Notes under the pieces: model-generated | The model's database searches: none | Told to the model about the DNA's origin: nothing | Seen by the model: only the letters and a program-made list of their open reading frames with translations | Assembly: GCA_963783335.1 (NCBI GenBank) | Contig: CAWAND010000010.1 | Coordinates: 1,178,001 to 1,242,000 of the forward strand | Origin: CAWAND01 sp963783335 | Lineage (GTDB): Bacteria > Chloroflexota > Anaerolineae > Anaerolineales > E44-bin32 | DNA length: 64,000 bases | Direction: 5' to 3' | Shown: positions 34,647 through 48,265 of the stretch, one piece after another | Numbering within the stretch: position 1 is the first letter of the stretch | Layout: each line of letters starts with the position of its first letter | Made by a program: the position numbers and the translations under genes

Positions 34647-35453
34647 ATGTTCCGACGACGCAGCTCCGGAAGTCTGAGCGAAGCCCTCCGCCGATCGAGA
34701 GATCCGGAGTTGGCAGAGCTCGACTCGCAAGTCAGTCACCGGCAGGAACAGGTGGCTGAGCTTGAACTCGAATTGTTTGAAATGCGCGCCGAGCTGGCCA
34801 CCTTCCAGGCCGAGATGGGACGCCGCCTTGGTCCGCTTCAAACTCGTTTGAGCGATCTTAGAACAGAGGTGACTCAGGCGCGGCATCGCGCGGCCCGCCG
34901 AGCTCAGTGGGGGGAGCGTGCCGAGTTTGAAGATGACGCACCACCGGATGTGTTCGCGCAGTATGAACGGACTTGGCGGAAGACGCCCGAGGGGGTGCCG
35001 CGGGAGCCCAAGCCGGCCCCTGATGCAGCCACCAAGCGTGAAATCAAGGCTGAGTACAGAGCCCTAGCCAAGCGCTTCCACCCCGATCTGACCGGGGATC
35101 TGGACGAAAAGAAGTGGCGCGAAAAGGTCATGGCCGAGGTCAACCAGGCCTATGCCGACGGGAACCTGGCCGAGCTGCGAAAACTGGCCAACCGGGCGGA
35201 TCGCCCCGAGCGGGGCCCGCAGAAAAGCCGTGAGCAGATCCTGGTCGAGCTGCGCAAAGAAATCAAGCGGCTGGACACGGTGGTCGCCCAGCTGCAGGCG
35301 GAGGTGGGGCGATTGACTCGCTCGGCCGAGGTTAAGCTGATGTTGGACGCCAGCATCGCCCGCCGAGAAGGCAGGGATTTGTTGGCGGAAATGGCAGCTG
35401 ACCTTCGTCGTGAAATCGTGGAACTTGAACTGGAACTGGCCGAATTGGAGTAG
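34647..35453 (+). CDS. J-domain protein with flanking coiled coils
   Basis: 268 residues. Coiled coil at about residues 20-90 (heptads in LDSQVSHRQEQVAELELELFEMRAEL), then a DnaJ domain at about 130-185 with the HPD tripeptide in ALAKRFHPDL, then a second coiled coil to the end. The HPD motif stimulates Hsp70 (DnaK) ATPase. There is no zinc-finger or substrate-binding domain, so it is a class C J-protein with an unknown client. Confidence 0.88.
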   Translation: MFRRRSSGSLSEALRRSRDPELAELDSQVSHRQEQVAELELELFEMRAELATFQAEMGRRLGPLQTRLSDLRTEVTQARHRAARRAQWGERAEFEDDAPPDVFAQYERTWRKTPEGVPREPKPAPDAATKREIKAEYRALAKRFHPDLTGDLDEKKWREKVMAEVNQAYADGNLAELRKLANRADRPERGPQKSREQILVELRKEIKRLDTVVAQLQAEVGRLTRSAEVKLMLDASIARREGRDLLAEMAADLRREIVELELELAELE

Positions 35454-35504
35454 GTTGAGTTCTTCCAGGCTCCAAGCTGTCTGACAAACCGATGTATGGG
35501 ATTA

Positions 35505-35542
35505 AAAAGGAACCGCCGGACTGAGGGGTCGCATCCGGCGGT
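35505..35542 (-). terminator. Rho-independent terminator for the NYN gene
   Basis: Stem ACCGCCGGA/TCCGGCGGT with a 13-nt loop; on the minus strand it is followed by TCCTTTTTAAT. It lies about 155 nt beyond the NYN stop. Confidence 0.65.
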
Positions 35543-35697
35543 CCTGGCTGTTAGGGGCCTGCCAATTCACAGGGGAGTATGATATCGGCAGGACTGATCC
35601 CTAAGTAAGATGGTCCCGGATTACCAGCACTGGGGGGAGAGCCGGGCCATCCAAAGACATAATAGCACTCGACGTCCTGAATGTTGATTAAGGCTTT

Positions 35698-36192
35698 CTA
35701 AGTTTTCGATGAGTGCTCGTCCCCCTTGCGGCGGCTGAAGAGCGCCTCCCATTCGGCGATCTCGCCTTCCGACAGGTTGGGAGTCGCCCGGCCCGGCGGG
35801 CTCTCGCCGTCTTCATCGCCGTCTTCATCGCCGAGCATCCCGGCAAAAGCCTCACTGGATATGACCTTGGCGCCGGCGGCGCGCGCTTCCGCCTGGACCT
35901 CGCGGTCGGACGTGACCACCGTCCAATTGCTGGCATCGCCTCCAAGGTTGCGGAGATGGGCAGCGATAGCCTGGTCGGCGGTGCGGCCCGATACGAACTT
36001 CAGGGTGACAAGCCCGGCCCGAACGTCTCGCCCGCCGGGTGTGCCTCGGTCGAAGTAGACTGTCAGCCTGCGGCGGGTCCGGTGGGCGAACGCCTGCAGC
36101 TCTTGCGCCAGTTGGCGTTCGTCTTCGGGGTCTGAAAGCTGAATTCCGGGAAGCTTCCCGATCAGGTTGTGGCCGTCGATGATATAGGGCAT
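35698..36192 (-). CDS. NYN-domain (YacP/Rae1-like) ribonuclease candidate
   Basis: 164 residues. The PIN/NYN fold is marked by an N-terminal YIIDGHNLIGKLP with the catalytic Asp, RLTVYFDRGTPGG, RTADQAIAAHL and VVTSDREVQAEARAAGAKV. Relatives of this type cleave mRNA on the ribosome or mature rRNA. The acidic C-terminal tail (GDEDGDEDGE) is unusual. In-frame sequence stays open for about 46 codons past its TAG; that is probably chance. Confidence 0.87.
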   Translation of the reverse strand: MPYIIDGHNLIGKLPGIQLSDPEDERQLAQELQAFAHRTRRRLTVYFDRGTPGGRDVRAGLVTLKFVSGRTADQAIAAHLRNLGGDASNWTVVTSDREVQAEARAAGAKVISSEAFAGMLGDEDGDEDGESPPGRATPNLSEGEIAEWEALFSRRKGDEHSSKT

Positions 36193-36250
36193 CGTCCTGC
36201 GATTCTAGATGCCAGCCAGGCGGCGGTCAATTCCGTTTTGACATTAGCTG

Positions 36251-36259
36251 TGCTATCAT
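36251..36259 (+). promoter_or_regulatory. Possible extended -10 promoter for a leaderless mRNA
   Basis: TGCTATCAT ends 8 nt before the ATG at 36268, which places a start site at or near the start codon. A TTGACA at 36238-36243 is too close to serve as a normal -35. Confidence 0.35.
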
Positions 36260-36267
36260 GCGCGACC

Positions 36268-37014
36268 ATGGGCAGCGTTCGTCGATCCGGCTGGCGGCAA
36301 TATTTTCCTTATCTGATTCTGAACGTCATCATATCGGCGCTCACCATGTTGGGCGTTCTGTTGATATGGGGGCGTGGCCAGCCCGCACCCGAGATTCCTC
36401 CCACACCCACCATGGACGCCATGTCGGTCGCGGCCAGCCTGGTGCCGACAAGAACGCTGACACCCGTTCCGACACCGACACCGGTGACGTATGTGGTTCG
36501 TTCGGGCGACACGATGGGCGACATCGCCATCGAGCTGGGCATTTCAGTCGAAGCGCTGATGAAGGCCAACAAGCTGTCCAATCCGGACACCCTGAGTGCT
36601 GGCCAGATTCTGATTGTCCCTGTGACGCCGGGCGCGTCGAGCTCCGGTGATTCAAGCCAGGCGACAAGCGGGCCGACGCCGACTGCCACGGAAAGCCAAG
36701 ACGCCCCCGCGGTTGATATCCGGGGGGTGACCGGCGCTGGCGATCTGGATACAGAGGCCGTGCGCTTGCTCAACTCAGGTGGGGTGGCTGATCTGGCCGG
36801 CTGGACTCTGGATGATGGCCAGGGCCACGCTTACACGTTCCCCGCTTTCACGCTCCACGATGGCGCCGTCAGCATCCACACTCGCGCCGGCACGGACACA
36901 GTCATCGACCTGTACTGGGGGTTGACCGAGGCAGTTTGGCTGCCGGGGAAGACCATCACGTTGAGAGACAACTCCGGCAAGGTGCGGTCCACTTTCGAGA
37001 TCCCTGCCAACTAG
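36268..37014 (+). CDS. Membrane-anchored LysM and lamin-tail-domain protein
   Basis: 248 residues. An N-terminal membrane helix (YLILNVIISALTMLGVLLIW) is followed by a Pro/Thr-rich linker, one LysM domain (about residues 74-120; YVVRSGDTMGDIAIELGISVEALMKANKL) that binds peptidoglycan or chitin-like glycans, and a C-terminal lamin-tail domain (about 150-245; VRLLNSGGVADLAGWTLDDG). A cell-envelope role is inferred. A TG-n-TATCAT element at 36251-36259 lies only 9 nt before the ATG, so the mRNA may be leaderless. Confidence 0.88.
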   Translation: MGSVRRSGWRQYFPYLILNVIISALTMLGVLLIWGRGQPAPEIPPTPTMDAMSVAASLVPTRTLTPVPTPTPVTYVVRSGDTMGDIAIELGISVEALMKANKLSNPDTLSAGQILIVPVTPGASSSGDSSQATSGPTPTATESQDAPAVDIRGVTGAGDLDTEAVRLLNSGGVADLAGWTLDDGQGHAYTFPAFTLHDGAVSIHTRAGTDTVIDLYWGLTEAVWLPGKTITLRDNSGKVRSTFEIPAN

Positions 37015-37043
37015 AGTTGGGCGTGGCGTATCGAGAGACTTAA

Positions 37044-37064
37044 AACCGGCCCCATGGGCCGGTT
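37044..37064. terminator. Bidirectional terminator
   Basis: 9-bp stem AACCGGCCC/GGGCCGGTT with a CAT loop; the minus strand has TTTTAAG after it, serving tatA, and it lies 30 nt past the LysM gene stop. Confidence 0.65.
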
Positions 37065-37106
37065 CGGTCTGTTGGGGGATGATTGGAAAGCGGATTGTTT
37101 GGCCGA

Positions 37107-37307
37107 TCAGGCCTTGTTGTCGCTTTCACCCTCAGCGGCTTTTTCGTCAGGCTTCTTGGCCGGTTCATCACCTTGCAGGCCCTGGCGAAACTCGCGGATG
37201 GCACTTCCCATCTCGCCGCCGATGCGGCTCAGCCGGCCGACGCCGAACACGAGCAAGACAACCACGAGGATGATGATCAGTTCTGGGGCGCCGAAATTGG
37301 AGGGCAT
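37107..37307 (-). CDS. tatA: Sec-independent protein translocase subunit TatA/E
   Basis: 66 residues. One N-terminal membrane helix (APELIIILVVVLLVFG), then an amphipathic helix with RLSRIGGEMGSAIREF and an acidic/basic tail. This is a standard TatA: it forms the pore for folded twin-arginine substrates. No tatC is adjacent. Confidence 0.94.
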   Translation of the reverse strand: MPSNFGAPELIIILVVVLLVFGVGRLSRIGGEMGSAIREFRQGLQGDEPAKKPDEKAAEGESDNKA

Positions 37308-37496
37308 TCGGACCTTTCCTTTCTCAAGTCGAGGTGATTATAGCACCTCCGCGACGGCCAGAGCGCCCCAACTTGCATGCGGCATGGCCGTCTGATAGAC
37401 TCGCTTCTGCGGCCGACCCGGACCCCTATTGAATCTGATGCCGGCCAAGTTCAGCGAGTTGAAGGACAACCCCTCCTAAACCAGAGCGAGCGATAG

Positions 37497-39176
37497 ATGG
37501 CCCAAGCCCTGTATCGAAAGTGGCGGCCCCAAACCTGGGACGAAGTCGTGGGTCAACCCCACGTGATCCAAACCCTGAGGAACGCCGTCAAAGGCGAGCG
37601 GGTGGCGCATGCGTATCTGTTCGCTGGACCGCGGGGGACCGGCAAGACGAGCACGGCGCGCTTGCTGGCCAAGGCGGTTAACTGCCTGGCTGAGGCTCCG
37701 GCCGACCGGCCATGCAACAAGTGCTCCGCATGTGTGGCGGTGAATGAGGGGCGTTTCCTGGATCTCATCGAAATCGACGCCGCCTCGAATACGAGCGTCG
37801 AAGATGTGCGCGATCTACGGGACAAGATCAATTTCGCCCCCAACGAAGGTCGAGCCAAAGTCTACATTGTGGATGAGGTCCACATGCTCTCCACTGCCGC
37901 CTTCAACGCCCTATTGAAGACGCTCGAGGAACCACCTTCCCATGCCATCTTTGTCTTGGCCACGACGGAAGTGCACAAGATCCCGGCGACAGTTCTATCC
38001 AGATGCCAGCGGCATGAGTTCCGCAGGCTGCCGGTCAAGGTGATCTCTGACTATCTGGCGGAGCAGGTGGCCAACGAGTCTATTGATGCCGAACCGGCCG
38101 CCCTGGATGTGATCGCACGTCAGGCGACGGGCAGCTTCCGCGATGCCATCTCGCTGTTGGATCAGCTGGCCTCAACCGGTGAGACGGTGACGCTCCAGAC
38201 CGTGCAAGCTGTCCTGGGCACGGCCGCCAGCCAGGCCGTCCAGATACTGGTTGACAGCTGGATCGAGTCAAAGGCGGGAAAGGGCCTCAGCTTGATAAAC
38301 GACGCCTTAGATGGCGGGGCTGACGCGCGGCAGCTGGCCCGGCAGACGGTGGACTACTTGCGCAACCTGTTGATGGTGAAGATGGGGAATCGCGAACTGC
38401 CGGAGGTTTCGGCGGAAACACGGCGACATTTGGAGGCGGCGGCCGATCAGGTGAGCCTGGCTCGTCTGCTCGCGGGGCTGGAAGCTTTCAGCGCGGCCGC
38501 TCGCGAGGGCCGATCGAATTGGCAGCCGGCACTGCCCTTGGAGCTGGCCTTCCTTGAATCGCTGGCGCCATCGTCGACGGCCGACCCCGAGCCGAAGGTG
38601 CCTGGCGCGAAATCCTCGTCGGCGCCCAATGCGGCGAAGGTGGGAGCAGAATCGCCAGCACCCGGACCCGAAAGCGGAGGATCCTCTGCCCCGCGGCCCT
38701 CAACCGCTCCGAAACAAGTGAAGGAAGAGGCGGGTTCCGAGAGCGGCGGAGAGGCTCAGCCCGCGGCGGTTACTTCTGGGCCGGTGACCTTTCAGGTTGT
38801 GCAGGATCGGTGGCGGGACATCCTGGCGGCCACTTTTGAACGCGATCCCAGGGCGCAAGCCCTGCTCAATTCGGGGCAGCCGCTGGGCATCAAAGATGGC
38901 AAATTGGTGATTGGATTTGCGAGCGACCTGCTGCGCGAGAAGATGGACAAGGGTGAGACGCTGGTGCAGGTGTCAACCGCGTTGGAGCACGTCCTCGGCC
39001 AGCCGATGGGTGTGCAGTGTGTGCTTTCGAAGAACTGGGATCAGGCGGAACCAGCGCCTGGCGATCCGGTGATGGAAAACGGCGGGATGGTGGACACCGC
39101 GGTGCGAGAGCTGGGTGCCGAAGTCTCGGAGCTGGATTCGGGGGCCGGCAGTTCGGCGGAGCAGGGCGAAGACTGA
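37497..39176 (+). CDS. dnaX: DNA polymerase III subunits gamma/tau
   Basis: 559 residues, clamp-loader ATPase. It begins ALYRKWRPQTWDEVVGQ, Walker A GPRGTGKTSTARLLAKAVNC, four zinc-binding Cys (CPCNKCSAC region with the preceding Cys), VYIVDEVHMLSTAAFNALLK and the SRC motif in TVLSRCQRHEF. The C-terminal half has a Pro/Ser/Ala-rich linker and a tau-like tail. No obvious slippery heptamer for a gamma frameshift product was seen. It heads a dnaX-ybaB-recR cluster, the common bacterial order. Confidence 0.97.
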   Translation: MAQALYRKWRPQTWDEVVGQPHVIQTLRNAVKGERVAHAYLFAGPRGTGKTSTARLLAKAVNCLAEAPADRPCNKCSACVAVNEGRFLDLIEIDAASNTSVEDVRDLRDKINFAPNEGRAKVYIVDEVHMLSTAAFNALLKTLEEPPSHAIFVLATTEVHKIPATVLSRCQRHEFRRLPVKVISDYLAEQVANESIDAEPAALDVIARQATGSFRDAISLLDQLASTGETVTLQTVQAVLGTAASQAVQILVDSWIESKAGKGLSLINDALDGGADARQLARQTVDYLRNLLMVKMGNRELPEVSAETRRHLEAAADQVSLARLLAGLEAFSAAAREGRSNWQPALPLELAFLESLAPSSTADPEPKVPGAKSSSAPNAAKVGAESPAPGPESGGSSAPRPSTAPKQVKEEAGSESGGEAQPAAVTSGPVTFQVVQDRWRDILAATFERDPRAQALLNSGQPLGIKDGKLVIGFASDLLREKMDKGETLVQVSTALEHVLGQPMGVQCVLSKNWDQAEPAPGDPVMENGGMVDTAVRELGAEVSELDSGAGSSAEQGED

Positions 39177-39219
39177 GTCGGTCTCCGAATGCGGGGACGA
39201 GTTTGGAAAGGCGGGACGC

Positions 39220-39543
39220 ATGGACGACGGGATGGGCATACCGGGTATGGAAGACATGTTGAACCAGCTGCAGTCAATGCAGGCCCAGATTGAGAGGGCA
39301 CAGGCCGCACTGGCGGAGGACACGGTCGAAGTCACGGCTGGCGGTGGCGGGGTCAAGGTTGTCATGTCGGGCACCCAGATTCTGAAAGAAATCAAGATTG
39401 ACCCGGCGATACTCGAGGCAGGGGATGTGGCTCTGATTGAGGACGCCGTGCTGACGGCCATCAACCAAGCCCTCGAAAAGTCGCAGGCACTGGCCGTGGA
39501 ACGGCTCGGCCCCCTGGCCGGCGCACTGGGTTCTGGAGGCTAG
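39220..39543 (+). CDS. YbaB/EbfC family nucleoid-associated protein
   Basis: 107 residues. N-terminal helix with Met/Gln (DMLNQLQSMQAQIERAQAAL), then ITVE-like strand VEVTAGGGGVKVVMSG and KEIKIDPAI, then a dimerisation helix. It is a DNA-binding dimer near recombination or replication functions. Between dnaX and recR, which is its usual place. Confidence 0.94.
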   Translation: MDDGMGIPGMEDMLNQLQSMQAQIERAQAALAEDTVEVTAGGGGVKVVMSGTQILKEIKIDPAILEAGDVALIEDAVLTAINQALEKSQALAVERLGPLAGALGSGG

Positions 39544-39548
39544 GGCGC

Positions 39549-40157
39549 TTGAGCGCCAGCGTCCCGCCGGTTGTTGAACGGCTGATTGAGGCGTTTGCTC
39601 GGTTGCCAGGGATCGGCCCCAAGACAGCTTCCCGTCTGACCTTTCATCTGTTGAGGGGTTCCGACACTGAAGCCGAGGAGCTGGCCGAGGCCTTGAAGGC
39701 GATGGCCGTGGGTACCCGCTTGTGCTCCGTCTGCTACAACATCTCTGGGATCGACCAGGACCCATGCACTGTGTGCCAGGACACCTCTCGCGAGGACGGC
39801 GTGGTTTGTGTCGTCGAAGAGCCCTTGGACGTGGTCGCCATCGATCGGACGGGGCTGTTCCGTGGCCGTTACCATGTGCTGCATGGAGCCATCTCACCGG
39901 TCGAAGGGATCGGCCCTGAAGACCTGCGGATCGACGAATTGGTCCAACGCCTTGATGGCCAGCCGATCAAGGAGTTGATCCTGGCCACCAACCCGACGAT
40001 GGAGGGCGAGGCCACGGCGATGTACTTGAAGCGTCGGTTGGAGGGGCGGGGGCTGAAGATCACCCGGCTGGCGCGCGGACTCCCATCCGGCGGCGATCTG
40101 GAATATGCCGATTTGGGGACGCTCTCTCAGGCGCTGGAGGGCCGGCAGGAATTCTGA
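39549..40157 (+). CDS. recR: Recombination protein RecR
   Basis: 202 residues. Helix-hairpin-helix region ARLPGIGPKTASRL, C4 zinc finger CSVCYNISGIDQDPCTVC, Toprim domain VVCVVEEPLDVVAI and the C-terminal Walker-like segment. It acts with RecF/RecO in RecA loading. The start is TTG at 39549, 5 nt after the ybaB stop. Confidence 0.96.
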   Translation: MSASVPPVVERLIEAFARLPGIGPKTASRLTFHLLRGSDTEAEELAEALKAMAVGTRLCSVCYNISGIDQDPCTVCQDTSREDGVVCVVEEPLDVVAIDRTGLFRGRYHVLHGAISPVEGIGPEDLRIDELVQRLDGQPIKELILATNPTMEGEATAMYLKRRLEGRGLKITRLARGLPSGGDLEYADLGTLSQALEGRQEF

Positions 40158-40282
40158 GCGCAAACGGCCAACGTGAGCGGGTGGCCGCCAATCATCCTCA
40201 CAAATCTGCGCCTTCGCTGGATTTCAATATAGAGAGCGAGGCATGGGGCTACCCTAGGTCATTGCCAATTGGGAGGTGGATC

Positions 40283-41098
40283 ATGGCGGAGTCTTACCAT
40301 ACAAAGCCCGAAGTATGGTCCCGGGCTGCCCCGGACTATGAGGACATGTTCCTTCCGGTGAGCTCGCGGGTAGCCGCCGCTGCTCTCCCGCGAATTGGTC
40401 TCAAGGCAGGAGATCATTTCTTGGATGTGGCGGCCGGCACCGGGGCCGTGACGCTCTTGCCCGCCGAAGCAGGTGCCAGGGTGACCGCCGTCGATTATTC
40501 GGATGGCATGCTCCACTTCTTGCGTGAGAAGTTGGAGGATACAGGATTCGATGAAGTCGTGACTTACGTGATGGATGGCCAGGCGCTGGACTTTGAGGAC
40601 AACAGCTTCGATGCCGCGGGCTCCAACCTGGGCCTGGTCTTCTTTGAGGATCCGGTTGCGGGCTTGCGCGAGATAGCACGAGTGGTCAGACCGGGCGGCC
40701 AAGTTTTCATTACATCCCTTTCCCAATCCAAGCCGTCTGTCTTTGCCAGCCTGATTGGTAAAGCGATCAGTCGCGTGGCGCCGGACTTCGAGCCGACAGG
40801 CCCAGTTGCCCGGTACAACCTGGCCAGTCAAGATGAGATGCGGCAAGGGTTGGAGGGGGCCGGTTTTGGGCAGGTGGAAGTGCAGTTATTGGAAGTGGCG
40901 TGGCCGGTAGGAGACTATGCTGAGTATTGGGATAGGTGGGTGATGGGGTCGCCTCCGTCGAAGGCGGCAATGCAACAGCTGGATTCGGACCTCGTCCCCA
41001 AAGCGAAGTCCGAATACGTGGCGCTTTGCCGGCAGGAAGAGCAGAAATACCCAGACGGATTCCCGGTACCCTTGGTTATCGGCATCGGAATTGTGTAG
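40283..41098 (+). CDS. Class I SAM-dependent methyltransferase (UbiE-like fold)
   Basis: 271 residues. Motif I is FLDVAAGTGAVTLL, then VTAVDYSDGMLHFL, the DxxFD element NSFDAAGSNLGLVFF, and LREIARVVRPGGQVFIT. It resembles general arsenite/ubiquinone-type methyltransferases but has no diagnostic Cys set. The ATG at 40283 follows GGGAGG. The function is not assigned. Confidence 0.85.
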   Translation: MAESYHTKPEVWSRAAPDYEDMFLPVSSRVAAAALPRIGLKAGDHFLDVAAGTGAVTLLPAEAGARVTAVDYSDGMLHFLREKLEDTGFDEVVTYVMDGQALDFEDNSFDAAGSNLGLVFFEDPVAGLREIARVVRPGGQVFITSLSQSKPSVFASLIGKAISRVAPDFEPTGPVARYNLASQDEMRQGLEGAGFGQVEVQLLEVAWPVGDYAEYWDRWVMGSPPSKAAMQQLDSDLVPKAKSEYVALCRQEEQKYPDGFPVPLVIGIGIV

Positions 41099-41240
41099 TT
41101 CTTGCCCTGGCTCGGGGCACCGCAAAGTTGATTTACGCAGCAGTTGTCGGCCGCCGTTGGCAACCTCGGCCCACCTCTATCCATGAGGCGCCGATCTCTA
41201 TCCGGCGTCCCGACACGCTTTCACAAGCCAACAAGGACTC

Positions 41241-42449
41241 ATGACGCTCTTTCGATCCCTATCTACACGCGCCTTTGCTCTTCTATGGGCAGGGCAAACC
41301 ATCTCGCGTTTGGGCGACAGCCTGTACCGGATCGCCCTAGCCTGGTGGGTGCTGGAAGAGACGGGTTCGCCGGTGGCCATGGGCTCGGTGATGATCGTCT
41401 CCGTGCTCCCGCTGGTGATCACCGTGCTGGTGGGCGGGACCCTGGCCGACCGTCTGCCGCGGGCGCGGGTGATGCTGGTCTCCGATCTCCTGCGCGGCCT
41501 GCTGGTGGGGCTGATCGCGGCGCTGGCCCTGACCGATGCGTTGACCTTGTGGATGATCTACATCGCGGCGGCGACGTTCGGCATGGTGGACGCCTTCTTT
41601 CAACCCGCCTACGCGGCCGTTGTGCCTGAAATCACGCCGCGTGAGTCGCTCACCAGTGCCAACTCCCTCACCAGCCTCAGCCAGCAATTGGCCGAAGTGG
41701 CCGGGCCGGCGCTCGGCGCAACCATCGTTGCGTGGGGAGGCACCGGTTGGGCATTCGCCCTGGATGGTCTTTCGTTTCTGGCGTCGGCCATCTTCTTGAT
41801 GGGGCTCCCGGCGCTCAAGCCGGAGCGTGGTGAGCAAATGCAGGCGCCGATCCTGACCGACCTCGGACAGGGCCTCAGGACCGTCTTCGGCACGCCGTGG
41901 CTTTGGATTTCTATCGGCCTGTTCTCCTTGCTGAATATCACTGCCGGTACGCCAGTCAACGTAGGGCTTCCTTTCCTGGTCAAAGATACGCTACACCTGG
42001 ATGTCAGCAGCCTTGGCTTGCTCTATTCGCTGGCGGCGGTCGGCTCGCTGCTGGGCTCGGTGTGGCTGGGGCGAAAGGACCGGATCCGCCGGCGGGGCCC
42101 CTTCGGCTATGGGCTGATCGTGCTGGCCGGCTTGGCGACTCTGTCGTTGGGACTGCCGTTGGGCCTGGCGGTGTTGGGTGGCTTGATGGTCGTCCGCGGG
42201 CTGGCCTTCTCTGGCTTCAATCTGATCTGGACCAACATGGTCCAGGAGCTGGTGCCGGGTGAGATGTTGGGTCGGGTGACGAGCGTCGACTACCTGGGTT
42301 CGTTCGGTTTGCTGCCCATCGGCTACGCGCTGTCTGGATGGGCGATCGATGCCGTTGGTGTGCAGGCCGTGCTCGTGGCGGGCGGAGGCCTGACCGCCCT
42401 GGTGACGTTGCTGGGATTGCTCCATCCGGCCATCCGCCGTTTGGACTGA
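41241..42449 (+). CDS. MFS transporter (MFS_3 / enterobactin-exporter-like)
   Basis: 402 residues, 12 predicted membrane helices. N-terminal FALLWAGQTISRLGDSLYRIAL and the intracellular loop GGTLADRLPRARVML are typical of the MFS_3 family of drug or siderophore exporters. A second loop VWLGRKDRIRRRG separates the halves. The substrate is unknown. A Rex/CRP-like palindrome begins 9 nt after the stop. Confidence 0.9.
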   Translation: MTLFRSLSTRAFALLWAGQTISRLGDSLYRIALAWWVLEETGSPVAMGSVMIVSVLPLVITVLVGGTLADRLPRARVMLVSDLLRGLLVGLIAALALTDALTLWMIYIAAATFGMVDAFFQPAYAAVVPEITPRESLTSANSLTSLSQQLAEVAGPALGATIVAWGGTGWAFALDGLSFLASAIFLMGLPALKPERGEQMQAPILTDLGQGLRTVFGTPWLWISIGLFSLLNITAGTPVNVGLPFLVKDTLHLDVSSLGLLYSLAAVGSLLGSVWLGRKDRIRRRGPFGYGLIVLAGLATLSLGLPLGLAVLGGLMVVRGLAFSGFNLIWTNMVQELVPGEMLGRVTSVDYLGSFGLLPIGYALSGWAIDAVGVQAVLVAGGGLTALVTLLGLLHPAIRRLD

Positions 42450-42457
42450 GGCTCGGA

Positions 42458-42475
42458 TTGTGAAGGATTTCACAA
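42458..42475. promoter_or_regulatory. 18-bp palindrome, Rex/CRP-like operator candidate
   Basis: TTGTGAA-GGAT-TTCACAA, a perfect match to the Rex consensus half-sites. It lies between the MFS stop and the rRNA promoter P1, about 36 nt before the -35 box. Confidence 0.55.
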
Positions 42476-42510
42476 ATCGATCCGGGAGGGAAGGCATTTC
42501 GGGATCACCC

Positions 42511-42538
42511 TTGACCCCCCGATTGCATAAGGTATAAT
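42511..42538 (+). promoter_or_regulatory. rRNA operon promoter P1
   Basis: TTGACC at 42511 and TATAAT at 42533 with a 16-nt spacer, about 300 nt upstream of 16S rRNA. Confidence 0.8.
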
Positions 42539-42693
42539 GTGAAGAGAATTCCCAATAGGTCTCGCCCGGGCGCGACCGGGAAGACCTTGACAATGGAAGA
42601 GTGCAGGGCAAGGGAGACCGCGGCCAGAGGCCGGACCGGTCCATTGTCACGCCGGTGCGCGTAAGATGGCATCGGCCATTTGTGTCTCTACCC

Positions 42694-42723
42694 TTGACTC
42701 GTTCAGAGGCCGGGTGGTATGCT
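42694..42723 (+). promoter_or_regulatory. rRNA operon promoter P2 candidate
   Basis: TTGACT at 42694 and TATGCT at 42718, 18-nt spacer, closer to the 16S gene. Weaker than P1. Confidence 0.5.
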
Positions 42724-42742
42724 TCGGCCCGCTCGAACGACG

Positions 42743-42759
42743 GCACCTTAACAACTGAA
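42743..42759 (+). promoter_or_regulatory. boxA-like antitermination element, first copy
   Basis: GCACCTTAACAACTGAA, resembling the bacterial boxA (CTTTAACAA core), present once ahead of 16S and again identically ahead of 23S at 44928-44944. Confidence 0.6.
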
Positions 42760-42772
42760 GAGTGATAGGAAC
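42746..42772 (+). other. 16S precursor processing stem, 5' arm (with 44456-44482)
   Basis: These 27 nt are complementary to 44456-44482 at 25 positions, flanking the 16S gene on both sides. This is the long stem normally cut by RNase III during pre-rRNA maturation. Confidence 0.8.
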
Positions 42773-42838
42773 TGCCATAAGACCTGTCCAGTAGTACTTT
42801 GAGAGAAACCTACGTCTTCGGATGTAGGATAAAAACTC

Positions 42839-44355
<1,517 letters not shown>

Positions 44356-44502
44356 GCCGCGAGCAAAGGCCTGCGGGCCGGCGCTCTAAACTCCAGTAAG
44401 AAAACCGGAAGTCGCTTTGCACGGTGTGCAGAGCGCCTGGGCACCGGTTGTCGGGGTTCCTATCACTCCTCAGTTGCTAAGGCACATGCCTGGCAGCTCT
44501 TT

Positions 44503-44576
44503 GGGCCTTTAGCTCAGTCGGTTAGAGCGTTCCTCTGATAAGGGAAAGGTCTCAGGTTCGAATCCTGAAAGGCCCA
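44503..44576 (+). tRNA. tRNA-Ile (GAT)
   Basis: Acceptor GGGCCTT/AAGGCCC, anticodon loop CTGATAA giving GAT, in the 16S-23S spacer. CCA is not encoded. Confidence 0.95.
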
Positions 44577-44615
44577 CTCAGTCGCCGCCAGCTGCTGGCC
44601 GTTAGCAGCTAGGAT

Positions 44616-44691
44616 GGGGATGTAGCTCAGTTGGGAGAGCGCTGCCTTTGCAAGGCAGAAGTCAGGGGTTCGAGTCCCCTCATCTCCACCA
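44616..44691 (+). tRNA. tRNA-Ala (TGC)
   Basis: Acceptor GGGGATG/CATCTCC, anticodon loop TTTGCAA giving TGC, followed by encoded CCA (44689-44691). Second spacer tRNA. Confidence 0.96.
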
Positions 44692-44927
44692 GAGCGAGGT
44701 GAGAAAACCGCTTGCTGCGATTGCTGGAAAGCATGAACTGAATATAGGGGGAACACCGGAACGTCACAGGTCGTCTTTCGACCCGGCGCCGTGCCGGGTC
44801 GATGTCTGTCAAGCGATTGACCTCCTAAGTCCGGCGCCCAGGTAACTGGGCCCCGCACCTAGGCGGCCAAGCCCCAGGGAAGAGCATGGGGGACCGCCCG
44901 GACCGAACGAAGCACTTGGTCCGACCC

Positions 44928-44944
44928 GCACCTTAACAACTGAA
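44928..44944 (+). promoter_or_regulatory. boxA-like antitermination element, second copy; start of the 23S processing stem
   Basis: Same 17 nt as 42743-42759. The rest of the 327-nt spacer between tRNA-Ala and 23S holds only GC hairpins (for example about 44779-44801) and no gene. Sequence just downstream (44938-44955) pairs with 48047-48064 past the 23S gene, as the 23S processing stem. Confidence 0.6.
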
Positions 44945-45018
44945 ACGAGTCAAGCGGCGGCAGCCGTCAGCCGACAGGCTGTGCGCCGCGAAAAGCGTCA
45001 ATTTCTCCGCATCACGTG

Positions 45019-48010
<2,992 letters not shown>

Positions 48011-48094
48011 TGATGCGGAGAACTTGGCGCTTTTCGCAGGATTTTTGCTTCGACTCGTTTCAGTGACAATGCAATACCCAACCTAGGGAAAATG

Positions 48095-48216
<122 letters not shown>

Positions 48217-48226
48217 CTTTTCTTTT

Positions 48227-48252
48227 CTGCTCGCTGCTTTGGCGGCGAGCAG
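48227..48252 (+). terminator. Hairpin after 5S rRNA (first)
   Basis: CTGCTCGC/GCGAGCAG stem, 10-nt loop, directly behind a T-rich tract that follows the 5S gene. Confidence 0.55.
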
Positions 48253-48265
48253 AGGACTGATTCTC

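Noticed and set aside
35560..35697. In-frame open stretch past the NYN stop, possible readthrough
   Set aside because: About 46 codons without a start and with no family match; a terminator follows. Chance is sufficient.
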